From Herbiconiux sp. (GTDB lineage Bacteria; Actinomycetota; Actinomycetes; Actinomycetales; Microbacteriaceae), in assembly GCF_004297105.1 (NCBI RefSeq), contig NZ_SCVE01000018.1:76668-140667 (forward strand): a stretch of 64,000 nucleotides of DNA, read 5' to 3'. Made by a program: the position numbers and the translations under genes. Positions 45,654 through 57,269 of the stretch are shown here, piece by piece. Positions within the stretch are counted from its first letter, which is position 1; every line of letters begins with the position of its first letter. The notes beneath the pieces were generated by a model, which was given only the letters and a program-made list of their open reading frames with translations, did no database searches and was not told where the DNA came from.

Positions 45654-46616
45654 TCAGATCGTCTCGGCGTAGTGGCGGGCGAGATCGGCGGCGCCGACCA
45701 CTCCCGCGTCGTTGACGAGCTCGGCGATCGCGAACTCGGGTTCGGGATGGTAGCCCCGGGCGGGAAGGGTCTCGAGGAAAGCGAGACGGATGGGCTCCAG
45801 CAGCTTGTCGCCGGCCTGGGCGACGCCCCCGCCGATCACGAAGAGCTGCGGGTCGAGCACCGCGGCCAGGCTCGCGGCGGCCTGCCCGAGCGACGAACCG
45901 AGGGTGCGCAACGCGGCCAGGGCTCCCGGGTCGTCGATCTCCACCAGGGCGCTCACGTCGAGGCCGGTGAGGAGGCCGTTGCGGGCCCGGACGGATGCGA
46001 GCGCCTGCCCGATCCCGCCGGCATCCGCCAGCTCGTTCGCGATGCGCAACAGAGCGCGGCCCGAGCCGTACTGCTCGATGCATCCGTGTGCCCCGCAGCC
46101 GCAGGGCAATCCGTTCGGCACCACGCGCAGGTGGCCGAGCTCGGCGCCGGCGCCGAAGCCGCCGCGGAAGAGGGTGTCGCGGCTCACGATGGCGCCGCCC
46201 ACACCGGTGCCGATGGTGAGCATCACCATGTCGCTCACGAGCCGGCCGGCGCCGAAGCGGAACTCGGCCCAGCCGGCGGCGTTGGCGTCGTTCTCGATCA
46301 CGATGTGCAGACCGAGCCGCTCCTGCAGCTTCTCGCGGAAGGGCTCGTTGCGCCAGCTGATGTTGGGTGCGTAGTAGACGATCGACTGCGAGGCGTCGAT
46401 GAAGCCGGCGGCCGCCACACCGACGGCGACGACGGTCTCGCCGAGCTCGGCCTGGCCGGCCGAGAGGTGCTGCACCATCGCGACGACCGTGTCCTCGATC
46501 ACCTGGGGCTCCGACGCCGACGTGGGGCGGCGGTCGTGGGCCACGATCTGCCCGAGCTCGTCGACGACGGCTCCGGCGATCTTCGTTCCGCCGATGTCGA
46601 TACCGATCGCCCGCAT
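45654..46616 (-). CDS. ROK family glucokinase
   Basis: 320 residues. The ATP-binding start is IGIDIGGTKIAGAVVD, the sugar site is VENDANAA-like (IENDANAAGWAE), and the ROK zinc motif is CGCGAHGCIEQYGSG. It should phosphorylate glucose; an orthologue that uses polyphosphate would look different in the N-terminal region. First gene of a unit with plsC and aroG, so glucose activation is grouped with lipid and aromatic synthesis. It is divergent from the acyl-CoA ligase gene. Confidence 0.9.
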   Translation of the reverse strand: MRAIGIDIGGTKIAGAVVDELGQIVAHDRRPTSASEPQVIEDTVVAMVQHLSAGQAELGETVVAVGVAAAGFIDASQSIVYYAPNISWRNEPFREKLQERLGLHIVIENDANAAGWAEFRFGAGRLVSDMVMLTIGTGVGGAIVSRDTLFRGGFGAGAELGHLRVVPNGLPCGCGAHGCIEQYGSGRALLRIANELADAGGIGQALASVRARNGLLTGLDVSALVEIDDPGALAALRTLGSSLGQAAASLAAVLDPQLFVIGGGVAQAGDKLLEPIRLAFLETLPARGYHPEPEFAIAELVNDAGVVGAADLARHYAETI

Positions 46617-46720
46617 GCGACGTGGTTCCTTTCGATGGGGATGACCGCATCCAGGAAGGGCTCGGATGCACCAAGTAGAGTGTAGAGGAGATGCACTCGA
46701 CCGGTACCGAAGGAGCTGCC

Positions 46721-48544
<1,824 letters not shown>

Positions 48545-48552
48545 CCCTCCTG

Positions 48553-48610
48553 GCGACTCGCCAAAAATCGGCCTTATTCGTTCTGAATGGCCCGATTTTT
48601 GGCGAGTCGC
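48553..48610. terminator. Bidirectional terminator, 19-bp perfect inverted repeat
   Basis: The left arm GCGACTCGCCAAAAATCGG (48553-48571) pairs perfectly with 48592-48610. The A/T runs inside the arms would give U-rich tracts to either transcript. It lies between the convergent acyl-CoA ligase and def genes. Its outer stem closely resembles the element at 53462-53523. Confidence 0.88.
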
Positions 48611-48617
48611 GACGAGG

Positions 48618-49109
48618 TCAGAACCAGGTGGACTCGCGCACCTGCCGCATGGCCTCGCGGCGGGTGGGCTTGTCGAGACGGTCGAGGTAGAGCAGGCCGT
48701 CGAGGTGGTCGGTCTCGTGCTGCAGCGCCTGCGCCAGCACGCCCGTGCCCGACACCTCGACGGGATTGCCGTCGAGGTCGATGCCGGTGGCTCGGGCGAA
48801 CGGATACCGGCTGGTCTTGAACCAGAGATCGGGCACCGAGAGGCACCCCTCGTCGATCAGCTCGGGCTCCCCCGACAGTTCGACGATGACGGGGTTGATG
48901 ATGTAGCCCACCACGCCGTCGACGTTGTAGCTGAAGGCCCTGAGGTTCACCCCGATCTGCGACGCGGCGACCCCGGCCCTGCCCGGAACCCTGACGCTGT
49001 CGAGGAGGTCGTCGACGAGGCCCCGCACGCGCTCGTCGATCTCTCCGATCGGGTCGGACACGGTCTTCAGCACGGGGTCGCCGAACAGGCGGATCTCACG
49101 AACGGTCAC
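48618..49109 (-). CDS. def: Peptide deformylase
   Basis: 163 residues with the three metal-site motifs: GVAASQIGV (about 46), EGCLSVPD (Cys ligand) and QHETDHLDG (the HExxH pair of histidines and Glu). It removes the N-formyl group from nascent proteins. GTG start. It lies 53 bases after the pyc stop on the same strand and may share its transcript. Confidence 0.95.
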   Translation of the reverse strand: MTVREIRLFGDPVLKTVSDPIGEIDERVRGLVDDLLDSVRVPGRAGVAASQIGVNLRAFSYNVDGVVGYIINPVIVELSGEPELIDEGCLSVPDLWFKTSRYPFARATGIDLDGNPVEVSGTGVLAQALQHETDHLDGLLYLDRLDKPTRREAMRQVRESTWF

Positions 49110-49162
49110 AGCGGTGGTTCAACTACTCTCTGGTGTCTCACGGATGGGCGTGCGGGCGGCGT

Positions 49163-52100
49163 TCACGCGCCCGGCTCGATCACGACGATCAGGTCGCCGG
49201 CCTCGACCTGCTGGGTGGCGGGGATCGCGAGCCGGGTCACGGTTCCGGCGACGGGGGTGGTGATCGCCGCCTCCATCTTCATGGCCTCGATGGTGGCGAC
49301 GGGCTGGCCGGCGGCGACGGATGCTCCCACCTCGACCTTCAGCGTCACCACACCCGAGAAGGGTGCCGCCACCTGGCCTGGTTTCGATGCATCCGCCTTC
49401 TCGGCCGTCTTCGTCTCGACCTTCACCGAGCGGTCGCGCACGTTCACCGGGCGCAGCTGGCCGTTGAGCGTGGTCATGACGGTTCGCTCGCCCTTCTCGT
49501 CGACCTCGCCGATGGCCTCGAGACCCACGAACAAGCGCACGCCCTTGTCGATCTCCACCACGTGCTCGGTACCGGGCTGGAGCCCGTAGAGGTAGTCGAC
49601 GGTGTCGACCATCGAGAGGTCGCCGAACAGTTCGCGCAGCTGCTCGAACTGACGGGTGGGCGCGGGGAACAGCAGACGGTTGAGCGCGGCACGGCGGTCG
49701 AGCGAGCTGCGCGCCAGTGCCGTGCGGTCGTCGTCGGTGAGGGGGGTGACGCCGATCTTGATGTCTTTGCCCTCGAGCACCTTGGTGCGGAACGGCTCGG
49801 GCCATCCGCCGGGCAGCTCACCGAGCTCGCCGGCCATGAAGCCCACCACCGAGTCGGGGATGTCGTAGTTCTGCGGGTTCTCGGCGAAGTCGGCCGGGTC
49901 GGCCTTCACGGCCGCGAGATGCAGGGCGAGGTCGCCCACCACCTTCGACGACGGAGTGACCTTGGGGATGCGCCCGAGGATCTGGTTGGCGGCGGCGTAG
50001 AGATCTTCGATGCGTTCGAAGTCGTCGGCGAGGCCGAGGGCGATGGCCTGCTGGCGCAGGTTCGACAGCTGACCGCCCGGGATCTCGTGCCGGTAGACAC
50101 GGCCGGTCGGGCCGGGCAGGCCCGACTCGAAGGGCCGGTACACCTGGCGCACGGCCTCCCAATAGGGCTCGAGGTCGCTCACCGCGGCCAGAGACAGGCC
50201 GGTGTCGCGCTCGGTATGCGCCATGGCGGCCACCAGGGCCGAGAGCGAGGGCTGGCTCGTGGTGCCCGACATGGGAGCGGATGCCACATCCACCGCGTCG
50301 GCTCCGGCCGCGCTCGCGGCGAGCAGCGTCGCGAGCTGGCCCCCGGCGGTGTCGTGCGTGTGCACGTGCACCGGCAGCTCGAACTCCTGCCGGAACGCGG
50401 CCACGAGCTTGGCCGCCGCCGCAGGCCGCAGCAGCCCCGCCATGTCTTTGATGGCGAGGATGTGTGCGCCGCTCGCCACGATCTGCTCGGCGAGCTTCAG
50501 GTAGTAGTCGAGCGTGTAGAGGTCTTCGGCGGGGTCGAGCAGGTCGCCGGTGTAGCACACGGCCACCTCGGCGATCGTGGTGCCGGTGGCCAGCACCGAC
50601 TCGATGGCAGGGCGCATCTGCTCGACGTCGTTGAGGGCGTCGAAGATGCGGAAGATGTCGATACCGGATGCGGCGGCCTCCTGCACGAAGGCATCCGTCA
50701 CCTCCGTGGGGTACGGCGTGTAGCCCACGGTGTTGCGGCCGCGGAGCAGCATCTGGATGGCCACGTTCGGCAGCGCCTCGCGGAGCGCGGAGAGCCGCTC
50801 CCACGGGTCTTCGCCGAGGAAGCGCAGCGCCACGTCGTAGGTGGCACCGCCCCAGGCCTCCACGCTCAGCAGCTCGGGCGTCATCCGGGCCACGTAGGGT
50901 GCGACCGTGACGAGATCACGGGTGCGCACACGGGTGGCGAGGAGCGACTGGTGGGCATCGCGCATCGTGGTCTCGGTGACCGCGAGCGGTGTCTGCGCGC
51001 GGAGGGCCGCGGCGAAACCGACCGGGCCGAGCTCGAGCAGGCGCTGCCGGGAGCCCGCCGGCGCCTCGTGGGAGAGATCGATTGCCGGCAGCTTGTCGAT
51101 GGGGTCGACCGAGCCGACGCGGGCGCCGTTGGGCTGGTTGACCGTGACGTCCGAGAGCCAGTTGAGGATCTTCGTGCCACGGTCTTTCGACTGGTGCCCG
51201 TTCAGCAGCTGAGGGCGCTCCTCGATGAAGCTCGTGCTCAGGTCACCGGCCGCGAACGACGGGTCTTCGAGCACACCCTGAAGGAACGGGATGTTCGTGG
51301 AGACGCCCCGGATGCGGAACTCGGCCAGGGCGCGCCGGGCACGACGCACGGCGGCCGGGAAGTCGCGGCCACGGCAGGTCATCTTCGCCAGCATCGAGTC
51401 GAAGTGCGGCGAGATCTGCGCGCCCACATCGACGGTGCCGCCGTCGAGCCGCACGCCCGCGCCGCCCGGCGACCGGTACGCCGCGATCTTGCCCGTGTCG
51501 GGGCGGAAGCCCGCCGACGGGTCTTCCGTGGTGATGCGGCACTGCAGCGCCGCGCCGTGGAGCACGATGTCGGACTGCTTCAGACCCAGGTCGGCGAAGG
51601 TCACGCCCGACGCGATGAGCATCTGCGACTGCACGAGGTCGACATCCGTCACCTCCTCGGTGACCGTGTGCTCCACCTGGATGCGCGGGTTCATCTCGAT
51701 GAAGACGTGCTGGCCCGCGCGGTCGCCCACCGTGTCGACGAGGAACTCGACCGTTCCCGCATTGACGTAGCCGATCGACCTGGCGAACTTGATGGCATCG
51801 GAGTGCAACGCGGCACGCAGCTCATCGGAGATGTTGGGGGCCGGGGCGATCTCCACGACCTTCTGGTTGCGACGCTGCACGGAGCAGTCGCGCTCGAACA
51901 GGTGGAAGGTCTCCCCCGCGCTGTCGGCCAGGATCTGCACCTCGATGTGCCGAGGCCGCAGCACGGCCTGCTCCAGGAACATGGTCGGGTCGCCGAACGC
52001 GCTGTCGGCCTCACGCATGGCCGCCTCGAGCGCACCGCGCAGTTCTTCGGGCGTCTCGACCCGGCGCATCCCGCGCCCGCCGCCGCCCGCGACCGCTTTG

Positions 52101-52570
52101 GCGAAGACCGGGAAGCCGATCCCGGCGGCCCCGGCGATGAGCTCTTCGATGTCGCGCGTGGCAGGAGTCGACTTCAGAACGGGCACGCCGGCGGCGATCG
52201 CATGCTCCTTCGCCGTGACCTTGTTGCCGGCCATTTCGAGCACGTGCTCACCCGGCCCAATGAACGTGATGCCGTTCTCCGCCGCGGCCTTCGCCAGCTC
52301 GGGATTCTCCGACAGGAACCCGTAACCCGGGTAGATGGCGTCGGCGCCACTCTCCAACGCGACACGGATGATCTCCGACACGTCGAGGTACGCGCGAACC
52401 GGATGGCCGACCTCACCGATCTGGTAGGCCTCATCCGCTTTCAGCCGATGCATCGAGTTGCGGTCTTCGTAGGGGAACACCGCAACGGTCTTCGCACCCA
52501 GCTCCACAGCGGCGCGGAACGCCCTGATCGCAATCTCGCCACGGTTGGCAACCAGAATCTTCGTGAACAT
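49163..52570 (-). CDS. pyc: Pyruvate carboxylase
   Basis: 1135 residues, full-length. The biotin carboxylase part starts FTKILVANRGEIAIRAFRA and has the ATP loop AVAGGGGRGMRRV. The carboxyltransferase barrel includes WGGATYDVALRFLGEDPWER and the metal-binding VHVHTHDTAGG. The C-terminal biotinyl domain holds the lysine in EAMKMEAAIT. It carboxylates pyruvate to oxaloacetate, the main anaplerotic step in many actinobacteria. ATG 52570 has GAAAGG six bases upstream. Divergent from the ParA-like gene. Confidence 0.96.
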   Translation of the reverse strand: MFTKILVANRGEIAIRAFRAAVELGAKTVAVFPYEDRNSMHRLKADEAYQIGEVGHPVRAYLDVSEIIRVALESGADAIYPGYGFLSENPELAKAAAENGITFIGPGEHVLEMAGNKVTAKEHAIAAGVPVLKSTPATRDIEELIAGAAGIGFPVFAKAVAGGGGRGMRRVETPEELRGALEAAMREADSAFGDPTMFLEQAVLRPRHIEVQILADSAGETFHLFERDCSVQRRNQKVVEIAPAPNISDELRAALHSDAIKFARSIGYVNAGTVEFLVDTVGDRAGQHVFIEMNPRIQVEHTVTEEVTDVDLVQSQMLIASGVTFADLGLKQSDIVLHGAALQCRITTEDPSAGFRPDTGKIAAYRSPGGAGVRLDGGTVDVGAQISPHFDSMLAKMTCRGRDFPAAVRRARRALAEFRIRGVSTNIPFLQGVLEDPSFAAGDLSTSFIEERPQLLNGHQSKDRGTKILNWLSDVTVNQPNGARVGSVDPIDKLPAIDLSHEAPAGSRQRLLELGPVGFAAALRAQTPLAVTETTMRDAHQSLLATRVRTRDLVTVAPYVARMTPELLSVEAWGGATYDVALRFLGEDPWERLSALREALPNVAIQMLLRGRNTVGYTPYPTEVTDAFVQEAAASGIDIFRIFDALNDVEQMRPAIESVLATGTTIAEVAVCYTGDLLDPAEDLYTLDYYLKLAEQIVASGAHILAIKDMAGLLRPAAAAKLVAAFRQEFELPVHVHTHDTAGGQLATLLAASAAGADAVDVASAPMSGTTSQPSLSALVAAMAHTERDTGLSLAAVSDLEPYWEAVRQVYRPFESGLPGPTGRVYRHEIPGGQLSNLRQQAIALGLADDFERIEDLYAAANQILGRIPKVTPSSKVVGDLALHLAAVKADPADFAENPQNYDIPDSVVGFMAGELGELPGGWPEPFRTKVLEGKDIKIGVTPLTDDDRTALARSSLDRRAALNRLLFPAPTRQFEQLRELFGDLSMVDTVDYLYGLQPGTEHVVEIDKGVRLFVGLEAIGEVDEKGERTVMTTLNGQLRPVNVRDRSVKVETKTAEKADASKPGQVAAPFSGVVTLKVEVGASVAAGQPVATIEAMKMEAAITTPVAGTVTRLAIPATQQVEAGDLIVVIEPGA

Positions 52571-52645
52571 CGAGACCTTTCGGTGGCATGCGCGCACAGC
52601 GAACAGTTAGGTTCTCTAAGCCTAGTGAAGGTAACGTTGTCGATT

Positions 52646-53455
52646 GTGCATGTACTCAGCGTCTCTTCCCTCAAGGGGGGTGTGGGCAAGACCACAGTGA
52701 CGCTCGGGCTCGCTTCCGCCGCGTTCGCCAAGGGTCTTCGCACCCTCGTGGTCGATCTCGACCCCCAGTCCGATGTGTCGACCGGCATGGACATCCGTGT
52801 CGCCGGCCACCTCAACGTGGCCGATGTGCTGGCCTCTCCGAAGGAGAAGGTGGTTCGCGCCGCCATCGCGCCCTCGGGGTGGACGAAAGACCGCGGCGGC
52901 AAGATCGATGTGCTCATCGGATCGCCTTCGGCCCTGAACTTCGACGGGCCGCACCCGTCGATCCGCGACATCTGGAAGCTCGAAGAGGCGCTCGCCACGG
53001 TCGAGAACGAGTACGACCTCGTGCTCATCGACTGTGCTCCGTCGCTGAATGCGCTCACCCGAACAGCGTGGGCCGCATCCGACCGCGTCTCCGTCGTCAC
53101 CGAGCCCGGGCTCTTCTCCGTCGCCGCCGCCGACCGCGCGCTGCGTGCGATCGAGGAGATCCGTCGTGGTCTCAGCCCCCGCCTCCAGCCGCTCGGCATC
53201 ATCGTGAACCGCGTGCGGTCGCAGTCGCTCGAGCACCAGTTCCGCATCAAGGAGCTGCGTGACATGTTCGGGCCGCTCGTGCTCTCTCCCCAGCTCCCCG
53301 AGCGCACCTCGCTCCAGCAGGCCCAGGGCGCCGCAAAGCCGCTCCACGTCTGGCCGGGCGAGGGAGCCCAGGAGATGGCCCGCAACTTCGACCTCCTCCT
53401 GGAGCGCGTGATGCGCACAGGCCGCGTCGGCGAATACGCCGACCTGAAGGCCTGA
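52646..53455 (+). CDS. ParA family ATPase (orphan, chromosomal)
   Basis: 269 residues. The deviant Walker A is SLKGGVGKTTVTLGLAS, Walker A' is VVDLDPQSDVSTGMD and Walker B is LVLIDCAPSLN. ParA ATPases position DNA, chemoreceptors or other cargo. No parB and no parS-like repeats are visible, so it is not a plasmid partition pair. The context (pyc, this gene, two MerR genes, garA) looks like a stable chromosomal arrangement. GTG 52646 gives the usual MHVLSVSSLKGG start; GTG 52625 would add seven residues. Confidence 0.88.
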   Translation: MHVLSVSSLKGGVGKTTVTLGLASAAFAKGLRTLVVDLDPQSDVSTGMDIRVAGHLNVADVLASPKEKVVRAAIAPSGWTKDRGGKIDVLIGSPSALNFDGPHPSIRDIWKLEEALATVENEYDLVLIDCAPSLNALTRTAWAASDRVSVVTEPGLFSVAAADRALRAIEEIRRGLSPRLQPLGIIVNRVRSQSLEHQFRIKELRDMFGPLVLSPQLPERTSLQQAQGAAKPLHVWPGEGAQEMARNFDLLLERVMRTGRVGEYADLKA

Positions 53456-53461
53456 CCCTCT

Positions 53462-53523
53462 TCGCGAGTCGCCAAAAAACGCCCTAAACCGAAGGTTTTA
53501 GGGCGTTTTTTGGCGACTCGCGA
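53462..53523. terminator. Bidirectional terminator, 27-bp perfect inverted repeat
   Basis: The arms 53462-53488 and 53497-53523 are perfect complements with an eight-base loop. They include GCGAGTCGCCAAAAAAC, nearly the same outer stem as the terminator at 48553-48610. It separates the convergent ParA-like and MerR genes. Confidence 0.9.
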
Positions 53524-53549
53524 GGAGTGGGGCGGCGCGGAGGATGCGC

Positions 53550-54098
<549 letters not shown>

Positions 54099-54266
54099 CA
54101 GGGCCTTCCGTCATTCGGGCAGCCGGAGCATCCGGAGCCGTCTTGTGCTTCCTCCACGGTAGCGATGCCGACCGCCCGGAGCAACGACATCACGACTTCG
54201 CCATCGGCGTGTCGCGGCATCGGTGCCAATCGTTACCGGCCGCACCGCCCGGCGTTGCACCCGACA

Positions 54267-54977
54267 CTAGGGAGCGATACGAGACAGCGCCGAGCGGATG
54301 AGGCTCGAGCGCACCACTTCGAGCTGACCCGCGATCTCCATCGCCATCTCGGCGACCTTGGCACGACTCGACGGGTCTCGGCGACGCGCCACCGGCATCA
54401 GCGCGCTCTCGATGAGACCGAGTTCGCGCTCCGTGGCCTGCCGGAAACCGCGCAGGTGACGTGGCTCGATGCCGCTTCGCTGCAGTTCGACGAGCGCCCT
54501 GAGCACCACGAGTGAGTCTTCGCCGTAGGCGTCTGCCGGCGCGAGCACGCCCGCGGTGAACGCATCCTGGACCAGCATGGGCGACGCGCCCGACTCGCGG
54601 GTGAGGTCGTCACGGCTGAGCCGGCGGCCGGTCTGCAGGATGGATGCCCCGCCCGGCAACGCCGCACCGGGCATCGGCGGGTTGAGACCCGCGTCGACGT
54701 CGGCCAAATAGTCTTTGATGACGGCGAGCGGCAGGTAGCAGTCGCGCTGCATCGTGAGGATGAGGCGGAGTCGGCTCAGATCGTTCTGCGAGAACTTGCG
54801 GTAGCCCGATTGCGTGCGCGCCGGATGAACAAGCCCGCGCTCCTCGAGAAAGCGCAGCTTCGACGGCGTGAGGTCGGGGAAGTCGGGAGTGAGCTTTGCC
54901 AGCACCTGGCCGATACCGAGAAGAGAGGCCGGCGCCGACTGAGCTGACGCGGAGGACGAGGATGCTGCGGACGCCAC
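54267..54977 (-). CDS. ftsR: MerR family regulator FtsR (Rv1828-like)
   Basis: 236 residues. A Ser/Ala-rich N-terminus precedes the MerR domain: GIGQVLAKLTPDFPDLTPSK, RFLEERGLVHPARTQSGYRK and LRLILTMQRDCYLPLAVIKD. The C-terminal half is helical. It matches Rv1828 and C. glutamicum FtsR, which activates ftsZ. The ftsZ leader in this window has a matching style of palindrome (see 24226-24242). Start GTG 54977 overlaps the garA stop (TAGTG), so the two proteins are co-translated. Confidence 0.88.
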   Translation of the reverse strand: MASAASSSSASAQSAPASLLGIGQVLAKLTPDFPDLTPSKLRFLEERGLVHPARTQSGYRKFSQNDLSRLRLILTMQRDCYLPLAVIKDYLADVDAGLNPPMPGAALPGGASILQTGRRLSRDDLTRESGASPMLVQDAFTAGVLAPADAYGEDSLVVLRALVELQRSGIEPRHLRGFRQATERELGLIESALMPVARRRDPSSRAKVAEMAMEIAGQLEVVRSSLIRSALSRIAP

Positions 54978-55456
54978 TACTGACCCGCGGCGGTGACCAC
55001 GTCGATGCGTGATGGGTAGAACGTGAGGCGGAACTTGCCGATCTGCACCTCGGCGCCGTCGTCGAGGAGCGCCTCCTCGACGCGAACGCCACCGACGTAG
55101 GTGCCGTTCAGCGAGCCGAGGTCGCGCACCACGAACGAGTGGCCGTGCCGCACGAACTCCGCGTGGCGGCGTGAGACGGTGACGTCGTCGAGGAAGATGT
55201 CGGCGTTGGGGTGACGACCGGCGGTGGTGACCGAGGTGTCGAGCAGGAAGCGGGCACCCGAATTCGGGCCGCGGCGCACGATGAGAAGGGCTGAGCCCGA
55301 CGGGAGCGCGGCGATGGATTCGAGCTCCTCGCCGGTGACGCCGCCCTCCAGCGCCGCGAGCTGCGCGGCGAACTCGCCGGTGAGCGAGAGCGTCGTGTCT
55401 GTCGGGGTGGGGACAGGGATACTCGTGGTGTGATCGGTGTTCGCGTCGTTCGTCAT
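54977..55456 (-). CDS. garA: GarA-type FHA domain protein
   Basis: 159 residues. The C-terminal FHA domain has the phosphothreonine pocket: TTAGRHPNADIFLDDVTVSR, RHAEF and DLGSLNGTYVGG. GarA proteins control the TCA cycle and glutamate metabolism, and are switched off when a kinase phosphorylates an N-terminal ETT motif that then folds into the FHA pocket. Here the corresponding segment reads PTDTTLSLTGEF with Asp20-Thr21-Thr22, so Asp replaces Glu and LSL replaces the usual SVF. Upstream partner gcvH seen in Mycobacterium is missing; a DUF1295 gene diverges instead. Confidence 0.9.
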   Translation of the reverse strand: MTNDANTDHTTSIPVPTPTDTTLSLTGEFAAQLAALEGGVTGEELESIAALPSGSALLIVRRGPNSGARFLLDTSVTTAGRHPNADIFLDDVTVSRRHAEFVRHGHSFVVRDLGSLNGTYVGGVRVEEALLDDGAEVQIGKFRLTFYPSRIDVVTAAGQ

Positions 55457-55542
55457 CCAGCTGCCCTCCTTGCTGCGTCCAGCGTAGCCGATCCGGCACC
55501 CCGCTCGACCGCCAATTCCCTCCGGATGCGCTGGTAGCTGGC

Positions 55543-55548
55543 TACACT
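55543..55548 (+). promoter_or_regulatory. -10 element of a leaderless promoter
   Basis: TACACT is followed by six bases and then ATG 55555, so transcription is expected to begin at the start codon. No ribosome site is present. Confidence 0.5.
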
Positions 55549-55554
55549 CGGCTC

Positions 55555-56403
55555 ATGGTTCCCGTGATCGTGTCGCTCTGGGTGCTCGCAGCCGTCTGCC
55601 TGGTCGTGTGGGTACTGTCGCTCGCCACCAAGGAGTACTCCTGGGTCGACCGCATCTGGTCGGTGATCCCGGTGGTGTACGTGTGGATCTTCGCCGCGGC
55701 AGCCGGTCTCGCCGACCTGCGGCTCGATCTCCTGGCCGTGGTGGTCACCCTGTGGGGCGCCCGGCTCACGTTCAACTTCGCCCGCAAGGGCGGGTATGCG
55801 CCCGGCGGTGAGGACTACCGCTGGGCCATCCTGCGCACGCGGATGTCGCCCTGGCAGTTCCAGCTCTTCAATCTGTTCTTCATCACGATCTACCAGAACC
55901 TCATCCTGTTCCTCATCGCGATGCCCGCGCTGATGGCGTATGAGAACCGCACGACGCCGTTCGGAGTTCTCGACGGCGTGCTGTTCGCCGTCTTCCTCGC
56001 TCTGCTGGTGGGTGAGACGGTGGCCGATCAGCAGCAGTGGAACTTCCACCAGTGGAAGAAGGCGGAGACCGCCGCGGGGCGGCAGCCGCATCCGCGGTTC
56101 CTCCAGACCGGGCTGTTCCGCCTGTCACGGCACCCGAACTTCTTCTTCGAGCAGGCACAGTGGTGGGTGGTGTTCTTCATCGGCGCGGTGGCGGCCGGCA
56201 CGGTGCTGCAGTGGACCGTTGCAGGCGCCGCGTTGCTCACTCTGCTGTTCATCGGCTCGACCGTCTTCACCGAGAGCATCTCGCTCAGCCGGTATCCGGA
56301 GTACGCCGCGTACAAGAAGAGGACGTCCGCACTCATCCCCTGGTTCCCCGGAAAGGGGAACGCGGAGACGGGCACGGACGCCCCGGTCTCGGTGAACCCC
56401 TGA
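55555..56403 (+). CDS. DUF1295 membrane protein (steroid-reductase-like fold)
   Basis: 282 residues with seven or so membrane helices. The DUF1295 signatures are KEYSWVDRIWSVIPVVYVW, GARLTFNFARKGGY and the C-terminal RHPNFFFEQAQWWVVFF, SRYPEYAAYKKRTSALIPW. The C-terminal part is related to steroid 5-alpha reductases and ICMT-type methyltransferases, so an NAD(P)H- or SAM-dependent lipid modification is possible. It is divergent from garA and converges with the aldo/keto reductase. Confidence 0.88.
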   Translation: MVPVIVSLWVLAAVCLVVWVLSLATKEYSWVDRIWSVIPVVYVWIFAAAAGLADLRLDLLAVVVTLWGARLTFNFARKGGYAPGGEDYRWAILRTRMSPWQFQLFNLFFITIYQNLILFLIAMPALMAYENRTTPFGVLDGVLFAVFLALLVGETVADQQQWNFHQWKKAETAAGRQPHPRFLQTGLFRLSRHPNFFFEQAQWWVVFFIGAVAAGTVLQWTVAGAALLTLLFIGSTVFTESISLSRYPEYAAYKKRTSALIPWFPGKGNAETGTDAPVSVNP

Positions 56404-56421
56404 GCGGGGCTCACGCCGTCA

Positions 56422-57252
56422 TCAGTTCACGCTGAGCGGGTGGCTTCCGTTGCGGCCGTCTTCGCCCCGGTCGAGGGTGGCGATCGTGGCGAGCTCGGCC
56501 GACGACAGCTCGAAGTCGAGGATGTCGAAGTTCTCGGCCATCCGCTCCTTGTTGTTGCTCTTCGGAATGACGATGTTGCCGATCTGGAGGTGCCAGCGCA
56601 GGATCGTCTGCGGCACCGACTTGCCGTGGGCGGCCGCGATGGCGGCGAGCTCCTCGGAGTCGTTGATCTTGCCCTGGCCGAGCGGGCCCCAGGCTTCGAT
56701 GGCGATGCCGTGCTCGCCGGCGAATGCCCGCAGTTCGGCCTGCTGGAAGTCGACGTGGAGCTCGACCTGGTTCACGGCCGGCACCACGCCGGTCTCGGCG
56801 ATGATCCGCTCGAGGTGGTCGACGGTGAAGTTCGAGACACCGATCGAGCGCGCCTTGCCCGACTCCTGGATCGTGGCGAGAGCACGCCACGCATCGACGT
56901 AGCTGTCGCGCTCGGGCGAAGGCCAGTGGATCAGGTAGAGGTCGACGTAGTCGGTGCCCAGGCGGGCGAGGCTCTTGTCGATGGCGGTGGCCGCATCGGC
57001 CTGGTCGTCGTTCCAGAGCTTGGTGGTGATGAAGAGGTCGTCGCGGGCGATGCCCGATTCCTTCACGGCGTGGCCGACGCCCTCTTCGTTGTGGTAGATC
57101 TTCGCCGTGTCGAGGTGGCGGTAGCCCACGTCGAGGGCGTCGCGCACGATGCGGTTGGTCTTGTCGGGGTCGACCTTGAAGACCCCGAAGCCGAGCTGGG
57201 GGATCTCGAGTCCATCGGAGAGGGTGACGAGAGGCACTGCATTTTCAGTCAT
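56422..57252 (-). CDS. Aldo/keto reductase
   Basis: 276 residues. The catalytic tetrad is visible: Asp and Tyr in YRHLDTAKIYHNEEGVG, Lys in FITTKLWND and His in LYLIHWPSP. The NADPH-binding end carries IPKSNNKERMAEN. Family members such as 2,5-diketo-D-gluconate reductase act on sugars and dicarbonyls. Close to the upstream gene (gap 17 bases) but of unrelated function as far as can be told. Confidence 0.92.
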   Translation of the reverse strand: MTENAVPLVTLSDGLEIPQLGFGVFKVDPDKTNRIVRDALDVGYRHLDTAKIYHNEEGVGHAVKESGIARDDLFITTKLWNDDQADAATAIDKSLARLGTDYVDLYLIHWPSPERDSYVDAWRALATIQESGKARSIGVSNFTVDHLERIIAETGVVPAVNQVELHVDFQQAELRAFAGEHGIAIEAWGPLGQGKINDSEELAAIAAAHGKSVPQTILRWHLQIGNIVIPKSNNKERMAENFDILDFELSSAELATIATLDRGEDGRNGSHPLSVN

Positions 57253-57269
57253 GCATCCAGCCTATTCGG

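Noticed and set aside
49133..53455. A very long plus-strand open frame that runs antisense through pyc and into the ParA-like gene
   Set aside because: It reads Arg/His/Gly-rich shadow peptide over pyc. The ParA part is the only real segment, starting at 52646; the rest is a by-product of high GC on the opposite strand.
52646..53455. Plasmid or phage partition system
   Set aside because: No parB, no parS-like repeats and no mobility genes accompany the ParA-like ATPase; neighbours are housekeeping genes.
54099..54266. A remnant of the Rv1829-type gene between the two MerR genes
   Set aside because: No frame in this spacer shows similarity to the expected nuclease or good coding bias; it is more likely only a promoter region.
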